A stretch of 64,000 nt of DNA from Nocardia rhizosphaerihabitans. Lineage in GTDB: Bacteria; Actinomycetota; Actinomycetes; Mycobacteriales; Mycobacteriaceae. The DNA lies in the NCBI RefSeq assembly GCF_014646295.1, contig NZ_BMNE01000004.1, positions 880,320-944,319 of the forward strand. The letters are read 5' to 3'. The position numbers and the translations under genes were made by a program. Positions 42,998-52,022 of the stretch are shown here, one piece after another; the first letter of the stretch is position 1; every line of letters begins with the position of its first letter. The notes under the pieces were generated by a model that was given only the letters and a program-made list of their open reading frames with translations, was not told where the DNA came from and did no database searches.

Positions 42998-44355
42998 CCG
43001 AAACCGGCGTCAACAACGGCACCAGGGACGCGGGGCGTCCGCTGGGTGTCGCCGTCCTCGGCATGGGCACCGTCGGCACCGAGGTGGTCCGCGTGCTGCG
43101 CGATCACGCCGACGACCTGCGCTCGCGCGTCGGCGCGCCGCTCGTGCTGCGCGGCGTCGCCGTGCGTGACCTGAACAAGGACCGCGGCCTGCCCGCCGAG
43201 CTGCTCACCACCGACGCCGCGGCGCTCGTCGCCCGCGAAGACGTCGACCTGGTCGTCGAGGTCATGGGCGGCATCGATCCGGCCCGTGGACTGATCGGGG
43301 CCGCGCTGAACGCGGGCAAGTCCGTCGTCACCGCCAACAAGGCGCTGCTGGCCGACTACACCGGCGAACTGGCCGCCGCCGCCGAGCGCAGCCGCGCCGA
43401 CCTGTACTTCGAGGCCGCCGTCGCCGGCGCGATCCCGGTGGTCCGGCCGCTGATCCAGTCGCTCTCGGGTGACCGGGTGAACCGGGTCGTCGGCATCGTC
43501 AACGGCACCACCAACTTCATCCTCTCCGCGATGGACGAGACCGGCGCCGCCTACGACGACGTGCTCGCCGAGGCCACCGATCTCGGCTACGCCGAGGCCG
43601 ATCCCACCGCCGACGTCGAGGGCTTCGACGCCGCGGCCAAGGCCGCGATCCTGGCCTCGCTGGCCTTCCACACCCGGGTGACCGCGGCCGATGTGTACCG
43701 CGAGGGCATCTCCAAGATCACCGCCGAGGACCTGGAGACGGCTTCGGCCGTCGGCTGCACCGTCAAGCTGCTCGCCATCTGCGAGCGCGTCGCCGCCGGG
43801 CCGGGCGAGCCGACCTCCGCCGAGGGCGGCAAGGATCGCGTCTCGGTGCGCGTGTACCCGGCGCTGATCCCGCGCAAGCACCCGCTGGCCTCGGTCAACG
43901 GCGCGTTCAACGCCGTCGTCGTCGAGGCGGACAATGCCGGTCGGCTGATGTTCTACGGGCAGGGCGCCGGTGGCGCGCCGACCGCGTCCGCCGTGCTCGG
44001 CGACCTCGTGATGGCCGCGCGCAACAAGTTCTACGGTGGTCGTGCACCGGGCGAATCAGTCTATGCTGAGTTGCCGATCGCGCCGATCGGGGACACCCCC
44101 ACCCGCTACCACGTGAACCTGCAGGTGGCGGATCGTCCCGGCGTGCTCGCCGCGGTGGCGGACACGTTCGCCCAGCACGGGGTGAGCATCTCGACCGTGC
44201 GTCAGCAGGGCCATGGCGACGGTGCCAGGCTCGTCGTCGTCACCCACCATGCGGTGGAGTCCTCGCTGGCCGATACTGTCGCGGCATTGGCGGAAATGGA
44301 TTCGGTCACCGCTGTGACCAGCGTTCTCAGACTGGAAGGCACCGAAGAATCATGA
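42994..44355 (+). CDS. hom: Homoserine dehydrogenase
   Basis: 453 residues. N-terminal Rossmann motif GVAVLGMGTVGTEVVRVL, catalytic domain with GIVNGTTNFILSAM and GYAEADPTADVEGFDAAAKA, and a C-terminal ACT domain (about 365-453; YHVNLQVADRPGVLAAVADT) for threonine feedback inhibition. Reduces aspartate semialdehyde to homoserine. Overlaps both neighbours by 4 bp, giving a translationally coupled threonine pathway. Confidence 0.97.
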   Translation: MTETGVNNGTRDAGRPLGVAVLGMGTVGTEVVRVLRDHADDLRSRVGAPLVLRGVAVRDLNKDRGLPAELLTTDAAALVAREDVDLVVEVMGGIDPARGLIGAALNAGKSVVTANKALLADYTGELAAAAERSRADLYFEAAVAGAIPVVRPLIQSLSGDRVNRVVGIVNGTTNFILSAMDETGAAYDDVLAEATDLGYAEADPTADVEGFDAAAKAAILASLAFHTRVTAADVYREGISKITAEDLETASAVGCTVKLLAICERVAAGPGEPTSAEGGKDRVSVRVYPALIPRKHPLASVNGAFNAVVVEADNAGRLMFYGQGAGGAPTASAVLGDLVMAARNKFYGGRAPGESVYAELPIAPIGDTPTRYHVNLQVADRPGVLAAVADTFAQHGVSISTVRQQGHGDGARLVVVTHHAVESSLADTVAALAEMDSVTAVTSVLRLEGTEES

Positions 44356-45446
44356 GTACCACTGGCATCGCTCCCCAGCTAGGCGTGCACTCGCGCTGGC
44401 CGGGTCTGATCGCGGCCTACCGTGATCGGCTCGAAGGTGCCGCCGACTGGGAACCGGTGACCCTGTTCGAGGGCGGTACCCCGCTGGTCCCCGCGACGCA
44501 CCTGTCCGAGCTGACCGGATGCGAGGTGTACCTCAAGGTCGAGGGCGCCAACCCGACCGGTTCCTTCAAGGACCGCGGCATGACCATGGCGATGACCGAC
44601 GCCAAGTACCGCGGCCAGAAGGCTGTGCTGTGCGCGTCGACCGGCAACACCTCGGCCTCGGCCGCCGCCTACGCCACCCGCGCGGGCATGGAGTGCGCGG
44701 TGCTGATCCCGCAGGGCAAGATCGCGATGGGCAAGCTGGCCCAGGCCGTGATGCTCGGCGCCAAGATCATCCAGGTCGAGGGCAACTTCGACGACTGTCT
44801 CGAGCTGGCCCGCAAGGTCACCTCGGACTTCCCCGAGGTCGGCCTGGTGAACTCGGTGAACCCGGCGCGCATCGAGGGCCAGAAGACCGCCTCGTTCGAG
44901 ATCTGCGACGTCCTGGGCAAGGCGCCCGACGTGCACGTGCTGCCGGTGGGCAACGCGGGCAACATCACCGCCTACTGGCGCGGTTACCGGGAGTACCACG
45001 CCGACGGCGTCACCTCGGTGCTGCCGCGCATGCTCGGTGTGCAGGCCGCCGGTGCGGCCCCGCTGGTCAACGGTGCTCCGGTGAAGGACCCCGAGACCGT
45101 CGCCACCGCCATCCGGATCGGTGCCCCGGCGTCGTGGAACGGGGCGATGGAGGCCAAGGAGCAGTCCGGTGGCGCGTTCCGCGCGGCCACCGACGAGGAG
45201 ATCCTGGCCGCGTACCGGCTGGTCGCCGCGACCGAGGGCGTCTTCGTCGAGCCTGCTTCGGCCGCGAGCGTGGCCGGTCTGCTCGCCGCGCGCAAGGAAG
45301 GCTGGCTGGATTCGGGCCTGACCGTGGTCTGCACGGTGACCGGCAACGGTCTCAAGGACCCCGACAACGCGCTGGCCGGCATGCCCGAGGTCAAGCCGAT
45401 CGCCGTCGACCCGGTGGCCATCGCCCACGAACTCGAGCTGGCCTGA
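44352..45446 (+). CDS. thrC: Threonine synthase
   Basis: 364 residues. PLP enzyme of fold II: NPTGSFKDRGMTMAMTDAKY with Schiff-base Lys73, STGNTSASAAAYATRAGM, PVGNAGNITAYWRGY and CTVTGNGLKDPDNA for the phosphate cup. Short actinobacterial form without the long N-terminus of E. coli ThrC. Converts O-phosphohomoserine to threonine. Confidence 0.97.
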   Translation: MSTTGIAPQLGVHSRWPGLIAAYRDRLEGAADWEPVTLFEGGTPLVPATHLSELTGCEVYLKVEGANPTGSFKDRGMTMAMTDAKYRGQKAVLCASTGNTSASAAAYATRAGMECAVLIPQGKIAMGKLAQAVMLGAKIIQVEGNFDDCLELARKVTSDFPEVGLVNSVNPARIEGQKTASFEICDVLGKAPDVHVLPVGNAGNITAYWRGYREYHADGVTSVLPRMLGVQAAGAAPLVNGAPVKDPETVATAIRIGAPASWNGAMEAKEQSGGAFRAATDEEILAAYRLVAATEGVFVEPASAASVAGLLAARKEGWLDSGLTVVCTVTGNGLKDPDNALAGMPEVKPIAVDPVAIAHELELA

Positions 45447-45471
45447 GTTGAGCGCACGCGAGAGCAGGCTG

Positions 45472-46398
45472 ATGACAGCGACCCTGCCCGCCGGTCTCGA
45501 AGTGACTGTGCGTGTTCCCGCCTCCACAGCCAACCTCGGCCCCGGATTCGATTGCCTGGGAATGGCATTGGGCCTCTACGACGAGATCGTGGTACGCACG
45601 ACCGATTCGGGCCTCGACATCCGGGTCGAGGGTGAGGGCGCCGACGACGTGCCGTGGGGCCCAACGCATCTGGTGGTGCGGGCGATCGAGCGCGGGCTGG
45701 AATCGCTCGGCGTCTGGGCCGACGGCCTCGATGTGGTGTGCCGCAACGTGATTCCGCACTCGCGTGGCCTCGGCTCCAGCGCCTCCGCGGTGGTCGGCGG
45801 CCTGGCCGCCGGCGCCGGGCTGGCCGCGAAGTTCGACCCGGAACTGGGCCTGGACGACGACCGCCTGGTCCAGCTGGCCTCGGAATTCGAGGGTCATCCC
45901 GACAACGCCGCGGCCAGTGTGCTCGGCGGAATCGTGGTGTCGTGGACCGAATCCGATACCGAGGCCAATCGCGCCTACCGGGCCGTGCGACTGCAGCCCG
46001 CCGCCGCGCTGCGCCCGGTGGTGCTGATCCCGCAGGAACGCTCGTCCACGGCGCACACCCGCGGGCTGCTGCCCGAGCAGGTGCCGCACGGCGACGCCGC
46101 GTTCAACGTCAGCAGGGCGGCGCTGGCCGTCGTGGCGCTCACCGAGCGCCCCGATCTGCTGATGCCCGCCACCGCCGACCGCCTGCACCAGACCCAGCGT
46201 GCTCCCGCGCTACCGCTCACCACGGCGTGGATCCAGCGGCTTCGTGACGCGGGAATCGCGGCGACTGTTTCCGGCGCCGGCCCGACAATTCTGGCGCTCG
46301 CGACCGGGGAATTCCCCGATGACCTGCGCAAACAGGCGGAATCCGACGGGCTGCGGGTCGTCGAACCCGGCATCGCGGGCGGCGTCGCGGTCGACTGA
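45472..46398 (+). CDS. thrB: Homoserine kinase
   Basis: 308 residues from ATG 45472 (MTATLPAGLEVTVRVPASTA); a TTG at 45448 would add eight residues and abut the thrC stop. GHMP kinase: PASTANLGPGFDCLGMALGL, ATP loop PHSRGLGSSASAVVGGLAAG and the C-terminal SGAGPTILAL motif. Phosphorylates homoserine for ThrC. Last gene of the cluster. Confidence 0.95.
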   Translation: MTATLPAGLEVTVRVPASTANLGPGFDCLGMALGLYDEIVVRTTDSGLDIRVEGEGADDVPWGPTHLVVRAIERGLESLGVWADGLDVVCRNVIPHSRGLGSSASAVVGGLAAGAGLAAKFDPELGLDDDRLVQLASEFEGHPDNAAASVLGGIVVSWTESDTEANRAYRAVRLQPAAALRPVVLIPQERSSTAHTRGLLPEQVPHGDAAFNVSRAALAVVALTERPDLLMPATADRLHQTQRAPALPLTTAWIQRLRDAGIAATVSGAGPTILALATGEFPDDLRKQAESDGLRVVEPGIAGGVAVD

Positions 46399-46738
46399 CG
46401 GCGTGCCTGCCTTGCCGTTGTTCGCAATGGGCAGCTATTCTGTGCAAGTCCGTACATCGTGCGCATCAGACGCCGGTGCTTCATCAGGGCAATCGCTCCA
46501 GCAGGCTCCAGGCTCGAGCCTCCACACCATGGAGGTGCTGCGACGCCGAGAAGCCGCTCAACTGGAATGATCTCTCCTCACCACTGTCTTCTGGTGGCGA
46601 AGCCTCCGGTCCGGCGGGGCGGGTAGTACGGCACAGGCGTCCTGTCGGACGCGTAATCCGAGCTCGGCACACGGTGCCGGGTCTACGGAACGAACCCTCG
46701 ATTCAGCACACGGCATTCGAGGGAAGGAAAGGATTTCC
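46399..46738 (+). promoter_or_regulatory. Promoter and long leader of rho
   Basis: 340 bp without a gene. TTGCCG (46412-46417) and TATTCT (46436-46441) with an 18-bp spacer form a plausible promoter just after thrB, giving a leader of about 290 nt. A 13-codon reading frame with three arginine codons runs 46529-46570 (MEVLRRREAAQLE) without a good ribosome site. The rho Shine-Dalgarno GGAAAGGAT is at 46724-46733. E. coli rho has an attenuating leader; the same here is inference. Confidence 0.5.
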
Positions 46739-48835
46739 GTGACAGATACGGACCTGCTCGCGACACCCGGGGTGGAATCCAACCCTACGAACTCGGGCGG
46801 CCGCGAAAGTGAATCCGGACAGATTTCGAAAATGAGCGAACACACCGACGTCGCACGATCGGGGCTGACTGGAATGCTGTTGCCGCAGTTGCGCGCATTG
46901 GCGGGGGAGCTCGGTATCCGAGGCACCTCCGGTATGCGTAAGGGCGATCTCATCGCCGCTATCAAGGAAAATCAGGCCGGAGCGCCTGCGAAGGCGGGCA
47001 AGCCCGCCGAGGCCGCCGCCGTGACGGCCGACGCGCCCGCCGCCAAGGCCGAGGCGCCTGTCAAGACCGAGGCGCCCGCCAAGACCGAGGCCCCGGCCAA
47101 GGCCGACAAGCCTGCCAAGGCCGAGCCCGTCAAGGCCGACAAGCCCGCCGAGAAGCAGGCCGCCGTCGCGGTCGCGACCGAGCAGGCCCCGGCCGAGCAG
47201 GCGCAGGCCGAGTCCAAGACCGCCGCTCCCGCCGAGTCGACCGAGGATTCCGGTCGCGAGGGCGGTCAGCGTGGCCGTGGACGGCAGCGTCGTGGTCGTG
47301 ACCAGGCCCGTTCCGGTGGGGGCGAGAACGCCCCGGCCGAGAGCCGTGGCGAGGAGCCCAAGCAGGCCGACAAGGCCGAGGGCGGCGAGCAGGGCGAGCG
47401 TCGTCGCGAGCGTGGCGACCGCACCGGTGGCGATCGGGGCGAGCGCGCCGGTGGCGATCGGGGCGAGCGCGCCGGTGGCGACCGGGGTGAGCGTAATCAG
47501 AACGAGCGCAACCAGAACGGCGCCAACGCTGGTAATCGCGGTCCCCGCGACGACCGAGGTGGTGACGACGAGGAAGGCGGCCGCGGTCGCCGGGGTCGCC
47601 GGTTCCGTGAGCGTCGCCGCGGTCGTGACCGCGACGGTGGCGCCGGTGGCGGTGGCGGCGAGGCCCGCGACTTCGAGATCCGCGAGGACGACGTCCTCCA
47701 GCCGGTCGCGGGCATCCTGGATGTTCTCGACAACTACGCGTTCGTGCGGACCTCCGGCTACCTGGCCGGCCCGAACGACGTGTACGTCTCGATGAACCTG
47801 GTCCGCAAGAACGGCCTGCGCCGCGGTGACGCGATCACCGGCGCGGTGCGCGCCCCGCGTGACGGCGAGCAGAGCAACCAGCGCCAGAAGTTCGACCCGC
47901 TGGTTCGCCTGGACACCGTCAACGGCGGCGAGGTCGAGGCGGCCAAGCGTCGTCCCGACTTCACCAAGCTGACCCCGCTGTACCCGAACCAGCGCCTGCG
48001 CCTCGAGACCGCGCAGAACAAGCTGACCACGCGTGTGATCGACCTGATCATGCCGATCGGTAAGGGCCAGCGTGCGCTGATCGTGTCCCCGCCCAAGGCG
48101 GGTAAGACCACGATCATGCAGGACATCGCCAACGCGATCGCGATCAACAACCCCGAGTGCTACCTCATGGTTGTCCTGGTCGACGAACGTCCCGAAGAGG
48201 TCACCGACATGCAGCGTTCGGTGAAGGGTGAGGTCATCGCCTCCACCTTCGACCGTCCGCCGGCCGACCACACCTCGGTCGCCGAGCTCGCCATCGAGCG
48301 CGCGAAGCGACTGGTGGAGATGGGCAAAGACGTTGTGGTGCTGCTCGACTCGATCACCCGATTGGGCCGTGCGTACAACAACTCCTCGCCCGCCTCGGGC
48401 CGCATCCTCTCCGGTGGTGTCGACTCGACCGCGCTGTACCCGCCCAAGCGGTTCCTCGGCGCGGCGCGCAACATCGAGAACGGTGGCTCGCTCACCATCA
48501 TCGCCACGGCGATGGTGGAGACCGGCTCCACCGGTGACACGGTGATCTTCGAGGAGTTCAAGGGCACCGGCAACGCCGAGCTCAAGCTCGACCGCAAGAT
48601 CGCCGAGCGGCGCGTGTTCCCCGCGGTGGACGTCAACCCGTCCGGTACCCGCAAGGACGAGCTGCTGCTCTCGCCCGACGAGGCCGCCGTGCTGCACAAG
48701 CTGCGCCGCGTGCTGACCGGGCTGGACTCGCACCAGGCCATCGATCTGCTGATCGACCGGCTCAAGAAGTCCAAGAACAACCTCGAGTTCCTGATGCAGG
48801 TCTCCAAGACCGCACCGGGCGCTCTCGACGAGTGA
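46739..48835 (+). CDS. rho: Transcription termination factor Rho with extended N-terminus
   Basis: 698 residues from GTG 46739. Residues 30-75 are the Rho N-terminal helical domain (LPQLRALAGELGIRGTSGMR). Residues 80-310 are an inserted low-complexity region: an Ala/Lys/Glu/Pro segment, then Arg/Gly/Glu/Asp-rich repeats (GGDRGERA) and NERNQN. The RNA-binding cold-shock domain (FEIREDDVLQPVAGILDVLD) starts near 312 and the ATPase core has the P-loop PPKAGKTT (Lys456), DERPEEVTDMQRSVKGE and GGSLTIIATAMVETGS. Hexameric RNA translocase ending transcription. Such insertions are typical of high-G+C actinobacteria and raise RNA affinity. Confidence 0.97.
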   Translation: MTDTDLLATPGVESNPTNSGGRESESGQISKMSEHTDVARSGLTGMLLPQLRALAGELGIRGTSGMRKGDLIAAIKENQAGAPAKAGKPAEAAAVTADAPAAKAEAPVKTEAPAKTEAPAKADKPAKAEPVKADKPAEKQAAVAVATEQAPAEQAQAESKTAAPAESTEDSGREGGQRGRGRQRRGRDQARSGGGENAPAESRGEEPKQADKAEGGEQGERRRERGDRTGGDRGERAGGDRGERAGGDRGERNQNERNQNGANAGNRGPRDDRGGDDEEGGRGRRGRRFRERRRGRDRDGGAGGGGGEARDFEIREDDVLQPVAGILDVLDNYAFVRTSGYLAGPNDVYVSMNLVRKNGLRRGDAITGAVRAPRDGEQSNQRQKFDPLVRLDTVNGGEVEAAKRRPDFTKLTPLYPNQRLRLETAQNKLTTRVIDLIMPIGKGQRALIVSPPKAGKTTIMQDIANAIAINNPECYLMVVLVDERPEEVTDMQRSVKGEVIASTFDRPPADHTSVAELAIERAKRLVEMGKDVVVLLDSITRLGRAYNNSSPASGRILSGGVDSTALYPPKRFLGAARNIENGGSLTIIATAMVETGSTGDTVIFEEFKGTGNAELKLDRKIAERRVFPAVDVNPSGTRKDELLLSPDEAAVLHKLRRVLTGLDSHQAIDLLIDRLKKSKNNLEFLMQVSKTAPGALDE
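47426..47497 (+). repeat. 24-bp tandem repeat inside rho (three copies)
   Basis: Copies at 47426-47449 and 47450-47473 are identical and 47474-47497 is diverged. In frame each encodes the eight residues GGDRGERA. Copy number may vary between strains by slippage. Confidence 0.85.
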
Positions 48836-48849
48836 TCGTCTAGAACCGC

Positions 48850-48883
48850 AGCAAGGGGCCTCGCAGACGCGGGGCCCTTTGCT
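48850..48883 (+). terminator. Terminator after rho
   Basis: A stem of about 15 bp with a few mismatches (AGCAAGGGGCCTCGC / GCGGGGCCCTTTGCT) begins 15 bp past the rho stop and is followed by GGTTTCG. Confidence 0.8.
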
Positions 48884-49057
48884 GGTTTCGGGGAACAAAT
48901 CTGAGGTGGGGGGTGTTTTCGGAGGGTGCGGCCAGATCTGGCATACTGGACCGCTGTGTGTCTGCGGCTTCGCAGACATCCCGCCTAGTCGGTTCCGGTT
49001 CACGTATTCCGCGCTCCAGCGGCATGCGACCCGGCGACCATTATCGAGAGGACGCCC

Positions 49058-49288
49058 ATGAAGGCAGGAATCCACCCCACGTATGTCGACACCACCGTTG
49101 TGTGTGGTTGCGGCAACACCTTCCAGACTCGCTCCACCAAGGAGTCCGGCCAGATCACCGTCGAGGTCTGCTCGCAGTGCCACCCGTTCTACACCGGCAA
49201 GCAGAAGATCCTCGACACCGGCGGCCGCGTCGCTCGCTTCGAGGCTCGCTACGGCAAGCGTGCAGGCAAGAAGGCCGACGCCAGCTAG
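49058..49288 (+). CDS. rpmE: Ribosomal protein bL31, zinc-binding (C+) form
   Basis: 76 residues; GAGAGGAC Shine-Dalgarno upstream. Starts MKAGIHPTYVDTTVVCGCGN, with cysteines 16, 18, 38 and 41 (CGC and CSQC) forming the zinc ribbon, and contains EVCSQCHPFYTGKQKILDTG and GGRVARFEARYGKR. Zinc-dependent L31; a zinc-free paralogue, usually Zur-controlled, is not in this window. A CATACT -10-like element lies at about 48941. Large-subunit protein. Confidence 0.97.
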   Translation: MKAGIHPTYVDTTVVCGCGNTFQTRSTKESGQITVEVCSQCHPFYTGKQKILDTGGRVARFEARYGKRAGKKADAS

Positions 49289-49297
49289 TTGCCTCAT

Positions 49298-49334
49298 CCG
49301 ACGCCCGGTTCTGCTTTCGCAGGCCGGGCGTCGG
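49298..49334 (+). terminator. Terminator after rpmE
   Basis: Perfect 11-bp stem CCGACGCCCGG / CCGGGCGTCGG around a 15-nt loop, followed by TGGTTT, 10 bp past the rpmE stop. Confidence 0.85.
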
Positions 49335-49384
49335 TGGTTTCTCGCCTACCGATTCCGCCCCGCACCGCACATAAGGAAGCAAAC

Positions 49385-50455
49385 GTGACGCAGCCGTCCG
49401 CCATCGACGACATTCTGGCCGAGTACGCAGGCCTGGAGACGCAGCTGGCCGATCCGTCGTTGCACAACGACGCCGGTGCGGCCCGGCGGGTGGGCAAGCG
49501 GTTCGCCGAGCTGGCCCCGGTGATGTCGACCTACCGCAAGCTCGAATCGGTCCGCGACGATCTCGAGGCCGCCCGTGAGCTCGCCGCCGACGACGCCGCG
49601 TTCGCCGCCGAGGTACCCGGCCTGGAATCCCAGCTGGTGGAGCTCGAGCAGGCGCTGGCCGATCTGCTCGCCCCGCGCGACCCGCACGACGGCGACGACG
49701 TGGTGCTCGAGGTGAAGTCCGGCGAGGGCGGCGAGGAGTCGGCGCTGTTCGCCGCCGACCTGGCGCGCATGTACATCCGCTACGCCGAGCGGCACGGCTG
49801 GAAGGTGGAGACACTCGACGTCACCTACTCCGACCTGGGCGGCTACAAGGACGCGACGCTGTCGATCAAGAGCCGCGACGCAGCCCGCGACGGCGTGTGG
49901 TCGCGCTTCAAGTTCGAAGGTGGCGTGCACCGTGTGCAGCGCGTGCCGGTGACCGAGTCGCAGGGCCGCATCCACACCTCGGCGGCGGGCGTGCTGATCT
50001 ATCCCGAGCCCGACGAGGTCGAGCAGGTGCAGATCGATGAGACCGACCTGCGCATCGACGTCTACCGGTCCTCCGGCAAGGGCGGCCAGGGCGTCAACAC
50101 CACCGACTCCGCGGTCCGCATCACCCACCTGCCCTCCGGCATCGTGGTGACCTGCCAGAACGAGCGCTCCCAGCTGCAGAACAAGGCGCGCGCGATGCAG
50201 GTGCTCGCCGCCCGGCTGCAGGCGCTGGCCGAGGAGCAGGCCGACCAGGAGGCCGCCGCGGGCCGCGCCAGCCAGATCCGCACGGTGGACCGCTCCGAGC
50301 GCATCCGCACCTACAACTTCCCGGAGAACCGGATCGCCGATCACCGCATCGGTTTCAAGGCGCACAACCTCGACGCCGTCCTCGACGGTGACATGGACGC
50401 GCTGCTCGACGCGCTCGGCAAGGCCGACCGCGACGCCCGCATGGCTGCCGAATAA
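49385..50455 (+). CDS. prfA: Peptide chain release factor 1
   Basis: 356 residues from GTG 49385. The stop-codon-reading motif is PVT in VQRVPVTESQGRIHTS and the peptidyl-hydrolysis motif GGQ is at 233-235 (SSGKGGQGVNTTDSAVRITH). Recognises UAA and UAG. It is followed after 2 bp by prmC, whose product methylates the GGQ glutamine, the standard arrangement. Confidence 0.97.
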   Translation: MTQPSAIDDILAEYAGLETQLADPSLHNDAGAARRVGKRFAELAPVMSTYRKLESVRDDLEAARELAADDAAFAAEVPGLESQLVELEQALADLLAPRDPHDGDDVVLEVKSGEGGEESALFAADLARMYIRYAERHGWKVETLDVTYSDLGGYKDATLSIKSRDAARDGVWSRFKFEGGVHRVQRVPVTESQGRIHTSAAGVLIYPEPDEVEQVQIDETDLRIDVYRSSGKGGQGVNTTDSAVRITHLPSGIVVTCQNERSQLQNKARAMQVLAARLQALAEEQADQEAAAGRASQIRTVDRSERIRTYNFPENRIADHRIGFKAHNLDAVLDGDMDALLDALGKADRDARMAAE

Positions 50456-50457
50456 CC

Positions 50458-51333
50458 GTGACAGAGCGCGTCCGGCTGCGTCCGCTGATCGTCGAGGCCG
50501 CGGCGCGGCTGGCCGAGGCGGGCGTGGCCTCACCGCTGCCCGATGCGGAGAATCTGGCCGCCCACGTGCTCGGTGTCGACCGGATGCGCCTGGCGTTGCA
50601 CCCGATGGTGGAGCCCGCCGAGGCGGAACGGTTCGGGCAGCTGGTCGATCAGCGGGCTGCCCGAATCCCGTTGCAGCACTTGACCGGAACCGCTGCCATG
50701 GGCGAGATCGACCTCGCCGTCGGACCCGGCGTCTTCGTGCCGCGCCCGGAGACCGAGCTGCTGTTCGCGTGGGCACTGGCCTGGCTGGAGACGCTGCCGC
50801 ACGACCACGCGCCGATCGTCGTCGACCTGTGCACCGGCTCGGGCGCCCTTGCCCTCGCCATCGCCCATGCCCGCCCCGACGCCCAGGTCCACGCCGTCGA
50901 AATCGACCCCGACGCCCTGACCTGGGCCCGCCGCAATGCCGACGACCGCATCGCCGACGGCGACACCCCCATCACCCTCTACGCCGACGATGTCACCGAC
51001 CCGACCCTGCTCACCGCCCTGTCCGGCCGCGTCGACCTGCTCGTCTCCAACCCGCCCTACATCCCCGACGCCGCGCTCCTGGACCCCGAGGTCGCCGACC
51101 ACGACCCCCACCGCGCCCTCTTCGGCGGCCCCGACGGCCTCGACGTCATCCGCGCCATGGTCCCCACCATCGCCCGCCTGCTCCGCCCCGGCGGCGGCAC
51201 CGCCATCGAACACGACGACACCAACGGCGGGGGAGTAGCGAACCTCCTGGCCGCAGCCGGCTTCACCGGCATCGTCGAACACCCGGACCTCGCGGGTAAA
51301 CCCCGCTTCGTCGCCGCAATCAATCAACCATAG
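50458..51333 (+). CDS. prmC: Release factor glutamine methyltransferase (PrmC/HemK)
   Basis: 291 residues from GTG 50458. An N-terminal helical domain (ENLAAHVLGVDRMRLALHPM) precedes the SAM domain with VDLCTGSGALALAIAH and the catalytic NPPY (198-201; SNPPYIPDAALLDPEV), and PRPETELLF. N5-methylates the GGQ glutamine of RF1 and RF2. The next gene begins 2 bp downstream, so prfA-prmC-tsaC-wecA form one cluster. Confidence 0.96.
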   Translation: MTERVRLRPLIVEAAARLAEAGVASPLPDAENLAAHVLGVDRMRLALHPMVEPAEAERFGQLVDQRAARIPLQHLTGTAAMGEIDLAVGPGVFVPRPETELLFAWALAWLETLPHDHAPIVVDLCTGSGALALAIAHARPDAQVHAVEIDPDALTWARRNADDRIADGDTPITLYADDVTDPTLLTALSGRVDLLVSNPPYIPDAALLDPEVADHDPHRALFGGPDGLDVIRAMVPTIARLLRPGGGTAIEHDDTNGGGVANLLAAAGFTGIVEHPDLAGKPRFVAAINQP

Positions 51334-51334
51334 G

Positions 51335-52009
51335 ATGAGCCGCGTGAGTACCGTCTATGACTGTGCCTTAGCAGATTCGCGGGCCGCGGGGCTGACTGCG
51401 GCGACCAGCGCGCTGAAGTCGGGGCGGCTGGTGGTGATGCCGACCGACACGCTGTACGGCCTGGCCGCCGACGCGTTCGACGCCGAGGCCGTCGGCGCTC
51501 TGCTGGCCGCCAAGCGCCGCGGTCGCGACATGCCCGTTCCGGTGCTCGTCGGTTCCTGGCACACGATCGACGGCCTGGTGTTCTCGGTACGGCCGCAGGC
51601 GCGGGACCTGATCCGCGCGTTCTGGCCGGGCGCCCTGAGCCTGGTCGTGCAGGCGGCGCCGTCGCTGGCGTGGGATCTGGGTGACACCCGCGGCACGGTG
51701 ATGCTGCGGATGCCGTTGCATCCGGTGGCGCTGGAATTGCTGCGCGAAGTCGGGCCGCTGGCCGTGTCGAGCGCGAATGTGTCCGGGCAGCCTCCGGCCA
51801 GCACCGTCGAGCAGGCGCGCGAGCAGCTGGGTTCGCTGGCGAGTGTGTATCTCGACGGTGGCCCGGCCGAGCACGCGGTGGCCTCCACGATCGTCGATCT
51901 GACCGCGGATCAGCCGCGGGTGTTGCGGGAGGGTGCGGTGCCGGTGGCCGATATCGCGGAGGTGCTGGGCATGGCGCCCGACGCTCTGACCACCCCCGCG
52001 CAGCGGTGA
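51335..52009 (+). CDS. L-threonylcarbamoyladenylate synthase (Sua5/YrdC/YwlC family)
   Basis: 224 residues from ATG 51335 (GTG 51344 possible). YrdC fold: GRLVVMPTDTLYGLAADAFD, AAKRRGRDMPVPVLVGSW, AFWPGALSLVVQA and the SSANVSGQPPASTVEQAREQ signature. It makes threonylcarbamoyl-AMP from threonine, bicarbonate and ATP for tRNA t6A modification. The position after prmC is conserved in actinobacteria. Too short for a Sua5 C-terminal domain, so TsaC-like. Confidence 0.94.
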   Translation: MSRVSTVYDCALADSRAAGLTAATSALKSGRLVVMPTDTLYGLAADAFDAEAVGALLAAKRRGRDMPVPVLVGSWHTIDGLVFSVRPQARDLIRAFWPGALSLVVQAAPSLAWDLGDTRGTVMLRMPLHPVALELLREVGPLAVSSANVSGQPPASTVEQAREQLGSLASVYLDGGPAEHAVASTIVDLTADQPRVLREGAVPVADIAEVLGMAPDALTTPAQR

Positions 52010-52022
52010 TCGCACGCCTCCC

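Noticed and set aside
47426..47497. CRISPR-like repeats
   Set aside because: Tandem 24-bp units without spacers, in frame inside rho.
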